64,000 bases of DNA from Leeuwenhoekiella sp. MAR_2009_132 (GTDB lineage: Bacteria > Bacteroidota > Bacteroidia > Flavobacteriales > Flavobacteriaceae). The stretch covers positions 1,054,001 through 1,118,000 of the forward strand of contig NZ_JHZY01000002.1 of assembly GCF_000687915.1 (NCBI RefSeq), written 5' to 3'. Position 1 is the stretch's first letter; every line of letters starts with the position of its first letter. Under the pieces are notes generated by a model. The model saw nothing but the letters and a program-made list of their open reading frames with translations. It ran no database searches and was not told the DNA's origin. A program made the position numbers and the translations under genes. This document shows, piece after piece, positions 62,265 to 64,000 of this stretch.

Positions 62265-63947
62265 TTAGAACTTAAGGCGGGTTTTTTCGAGAAGCATTTG
62301 GTCAAAATCTTTCTTATCTAAGAATGATTTATTCCTAATTTTTGTTTTATAGGCATAAATAGAATTTACAGAATAGCCTAAAACCTGGGCTATAATTTCA
62401 TTATGTTTAATTCCCAAACGAATTAAAGCGAATATGCGGAGCTCTTTATTTAATAATTGCCCTTTTTTGATTTCTATTTGTTCTTCTTCTTTTAAAAGGG
62501 AATTGAATTCATTTATGAAATCAGGAAATAATTTAATAAAAGCTTCATCGAAACTCTGCAAAAGTTTCTTTTTTTCTTTCTTAAGGTCATAAGCCTTAGA
62601 AAGGTATTTTATACCTTCCAGATTGTTGCTTTTGAGGTTGTGGTCAATACGCGTTTTGAACTCTTTAAACTTCTCAAAAATATCTGCATCCTGAGTGAAA
62701 AAGAAGCCTATATACTCTTCTTTAATCTTATTTGCCTCCAGTAGCAAATCATTCACTCTGTTTAGTTCTCCATTTTTATTATTTATGGTCTCGTTGACCT
62801 CAACAATTCGCTCATTTTTGACTTGAAGATCTTTATGCGCTACTAAAAGTGCTCTTCTTGCAAGTTTCAATCTGCGTAATTGAATATAGGTTACAATTGC
62901 TAGCATTAATAAAATAGCCAGTAAAACACTCAGCATTATGTTTTGTTGTGATAACCTTTCTCGTTGTTTTTCTACTTGATTAATTATTTGCTCTTCAATG
63001 AGCGGTAAGATTGCGCCCACTCTTATTTTTCGTTGCTGAGCTCCATAAGCTTCGGCATCTTCATTAGCTTTTTTGATAAATACGGAAGCTAATTTTACAT
63101 CTCCTTTTTGGAATAGAAATTCTGCCAGTTGAATCATAGACAGATTCTCTTTCGCAGAGGATTTGATATCTGCTATTGAAGATTGTGAAAGGTATTTTAT
63201 AGCTTTTTCACGATCTCCTAATTGTACATAAATATCTCCTAAAACCGAATTCACTACAGCCTGTGATCGGAGGTCCTGACGCATATCTAATGATGGAATA
63301 AGGTCTTCAAGTGCTTTTTGAAGTTTTCCATATTTATAATTTAGATAGCCTCTCAGCATAATATAATCCCAAGTATCTGGAGTTGCCAGTTCTAAAGACT
63401 TCTGATGGTATTCTTTAGCCTTTTTTCTGTAAAGATTAGAGAAGTAAGTTATAGTACTGTAATCTGCCATATCACTATAACAGCGCCCTAATAGTCCATA
63501 TAAGGAAAAACGTATATCTTCTGGAATGTTGACAAGATCTGTACCATTTAAGTAAGCTAAAGCTTCGCTAAACGCACCGGCAGATACACAAACATTAGCA
63601 AGATCTAAAGTTGTCTCTGCTATGAGCCGCTTATCTCCTAATTTTTGAGCTAGATTTTTTGATTGTATACCATATTTAAAAGCAGAGTCTTGTTTAAATA
63701 TTCGGTATTCAAAAAAAAGGGACCTATTCAGGTCAAACCTGTTTTGTAAAGCTCCAGCTCTTTGTGAAACAAGTTGATGATATAAAGAATCTATTCGTTC
63801 TACTTTAATAGCATCGTATTCAGCAGACTTTTCAATATGCACTAGTAGTTCTGCTAGATCCTCGTTTTGTTGACTAAACCCTATCCAAGACTGAAAAAAG
63901 AAAAACAAAACTAAATTCTGTAAAAATAATTTTCTAGTAATGTTCAT
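62265..63947 (-). CDS. SusR-like TPR/membrane/HTH transcription regulator (DUF6377-like)
   Basis: 560 residues. Signal peptide (about 1-25), TPR-like helical repeats (about 60-300), one membrane helix (about 338-357), a coiled-coil linker (about 370-410), and a C-terminal LuxR-like HTH (about 508-545, ELRIFALIRLGIKHNEIIAQVLGYSVNSIYAYKTKIRNK read in pieces). The pattern is that of Bacteroides SusR, a membrane-spanning sensor that senses maltose in the periplasm and activates sus genes. The start MNITRKLF matches a signal. Position upstream of susC supports this role, but a direct ligand is not shown. Confidence 0.8.
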   Translation of the reverse strand: MNITRKLFLQNLVLFFFFQSWIGFSQQNEDLAELLVHIEKSAEYDAIKVERIDSLYHQLVSQRAGALQNRFDLNRSLFFEYRIFKQDSAFKYGIQSKNLAQKLGDKRLIAETTLDLANVCVSAGAFSEALAYLNGTDLVNIPEDIRFSLYGLLGRCYSDMADYSTITYFSNLYRKKAKEYHQKSLELATPDTWDYIMLRGYLNYKYGKLQKALEDLIPSLDMRQDLRSQAVVNSVLGDIYVQLGDREKAIKYLSQSSIADIKSSAKENLSMIQLAEFLFQKGDVKLASVFIKKANEDAEAYGAQQRKIRVGAILPLIEEQIINQVEKQRERLSQQNIMLSVLLAILLMLAIVTYIQLRRLKLARRALLVAHKDLQVKNERIVEVNETINNKNGELNRVNDLLLEANKIKEEYIGFFFTQDADIFEKFKEFKTRIDHNLKSNNLEGIKYLSKAYDLKKEKKKLLQSFDEAFIKLFPDFINEFNSLLKEEEQIEIKKGQLLNKELRIFALIRLGIKHNEIIAQVLGYSVNSIYAYKTKIRNKSFLDKKDFDQMLLEKTRLKF

Positions 63948-64000
63948 ATAAATGGAGTCTCATTAAAATTCAAAACAATATAACAAAAATGCTTTCTAAA

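Noticed and set aside
50391..64000. A second copy of the tRNA-Pro 3' end (attR)
   Set aside because: No matching copy of the T-arm/acceptor end was found downstream within the window by eye.

Overview
The window is a contiguous piece of an AT-rich chromosome from a member of the Bacteroidota, almost certainly a marine Flavobacteriaceae (Leeuwenhoekiella, Dokdonia or Gramella-like; the genus cannot be fixed by eye). Evidence: a SusC/SusD/SusE outer-membrane glycan system, a PorX-type regulator of the type IX secretion system, a fused LpxC/FabZ, bifunctional HisB and HisIE, a CTnDOT-type integrase without the first catalytic arginine, weak Shine-Dalgarno signals, and several TAnnTTTG-type -7 boxes.

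1-17 kb is mostly housekeeping and small metabolic genes: an EamA exporter, a J-domain/KTSC protein, a PepSY membrane protein with a metallo-beta-lactamase-fold hydrolase, a pseudouridine synthase, a GMC oxidoreductase with its small subunit followed by a GIY-YIG protein, a flavin amine-oxidase-like protein, two DoxX-like membrane proteins, DUF2237, a DEAD-box helicase, the agmatine-to-putrescine pair aguA/aguB, RecQ, a secreted C1q-like protein and a peroxiredoxin.

17.3-25.1 kb is the complete histidine operon on the minus strand (hisG-D-C-B-H-[four-helix-bundle gene]-A-F-IE). It is preceded by an unannotated 18-codon leader ORF with four consecutive His codons, an intrinsic terminator and a plausible antiterminator. 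This is a textbook transcription-attenuation arrangement, here in a Bacteroidota genome. A four-helix-bundle (S23-like) gene sits inside the operon between hisH and hisA.

25.2-37.7 kb holds an OmpA-like/helix-hairpin-helix membrane pair, a prohibitin-like protein with a von Willebrand A membrane protein and FabG, then sucD and the lipid A cluster (lpxD, lpxC/fabZ, lpxA, efp, a second lpxD paralogue, an NTF2-like protein) and an HD phosphohydrolase. 37.8-48.4 kb holds porX, tsaE, a 45-codon exported-peptide ORF overlapping a membrane protein gene, alanine dehydrogenase, a DUF4258-like protein, proline dehydrogenase, aroB, an acidic protein, trxB, a PQQ-type sugar dehydrogenase with a cytochrome c, and a small exported protein.

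48.6-50.4 kb is a recombination locus: tRNA-Pro(GGG), repeats that look like integrase arm sites, an intact tyrosine recombinase, and just behind it the decayed C-terminus of a second recombinase (found by three-frame reading, not previously evident as an ORF). 50.7-63.9 kb is an alpha-glucan (starch/maltodextrin) utilisation locus on the minus strand: SusR-like regulator, SusC, SusD, SusE, a GH13 lipoprotein amylase, a GH13 neopullulanase-like enzyme and a GH31 alpha-glucosidase. The susD frame is broken at a run of six G (coding strand). A 12-bp LacI-type palindrome lies upstream of susC, and an intrinsic terminator separates susE from the enzyme genes.

The most notable observations are the His leader/attenuator, the susD homopolymer frameshift, the two-generation recombinase locus at tRNA-Pro, and the small exported-peptide gene. 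No wholly new multi-gene system was recognised. All functional names come from motif reading; no database search was run.
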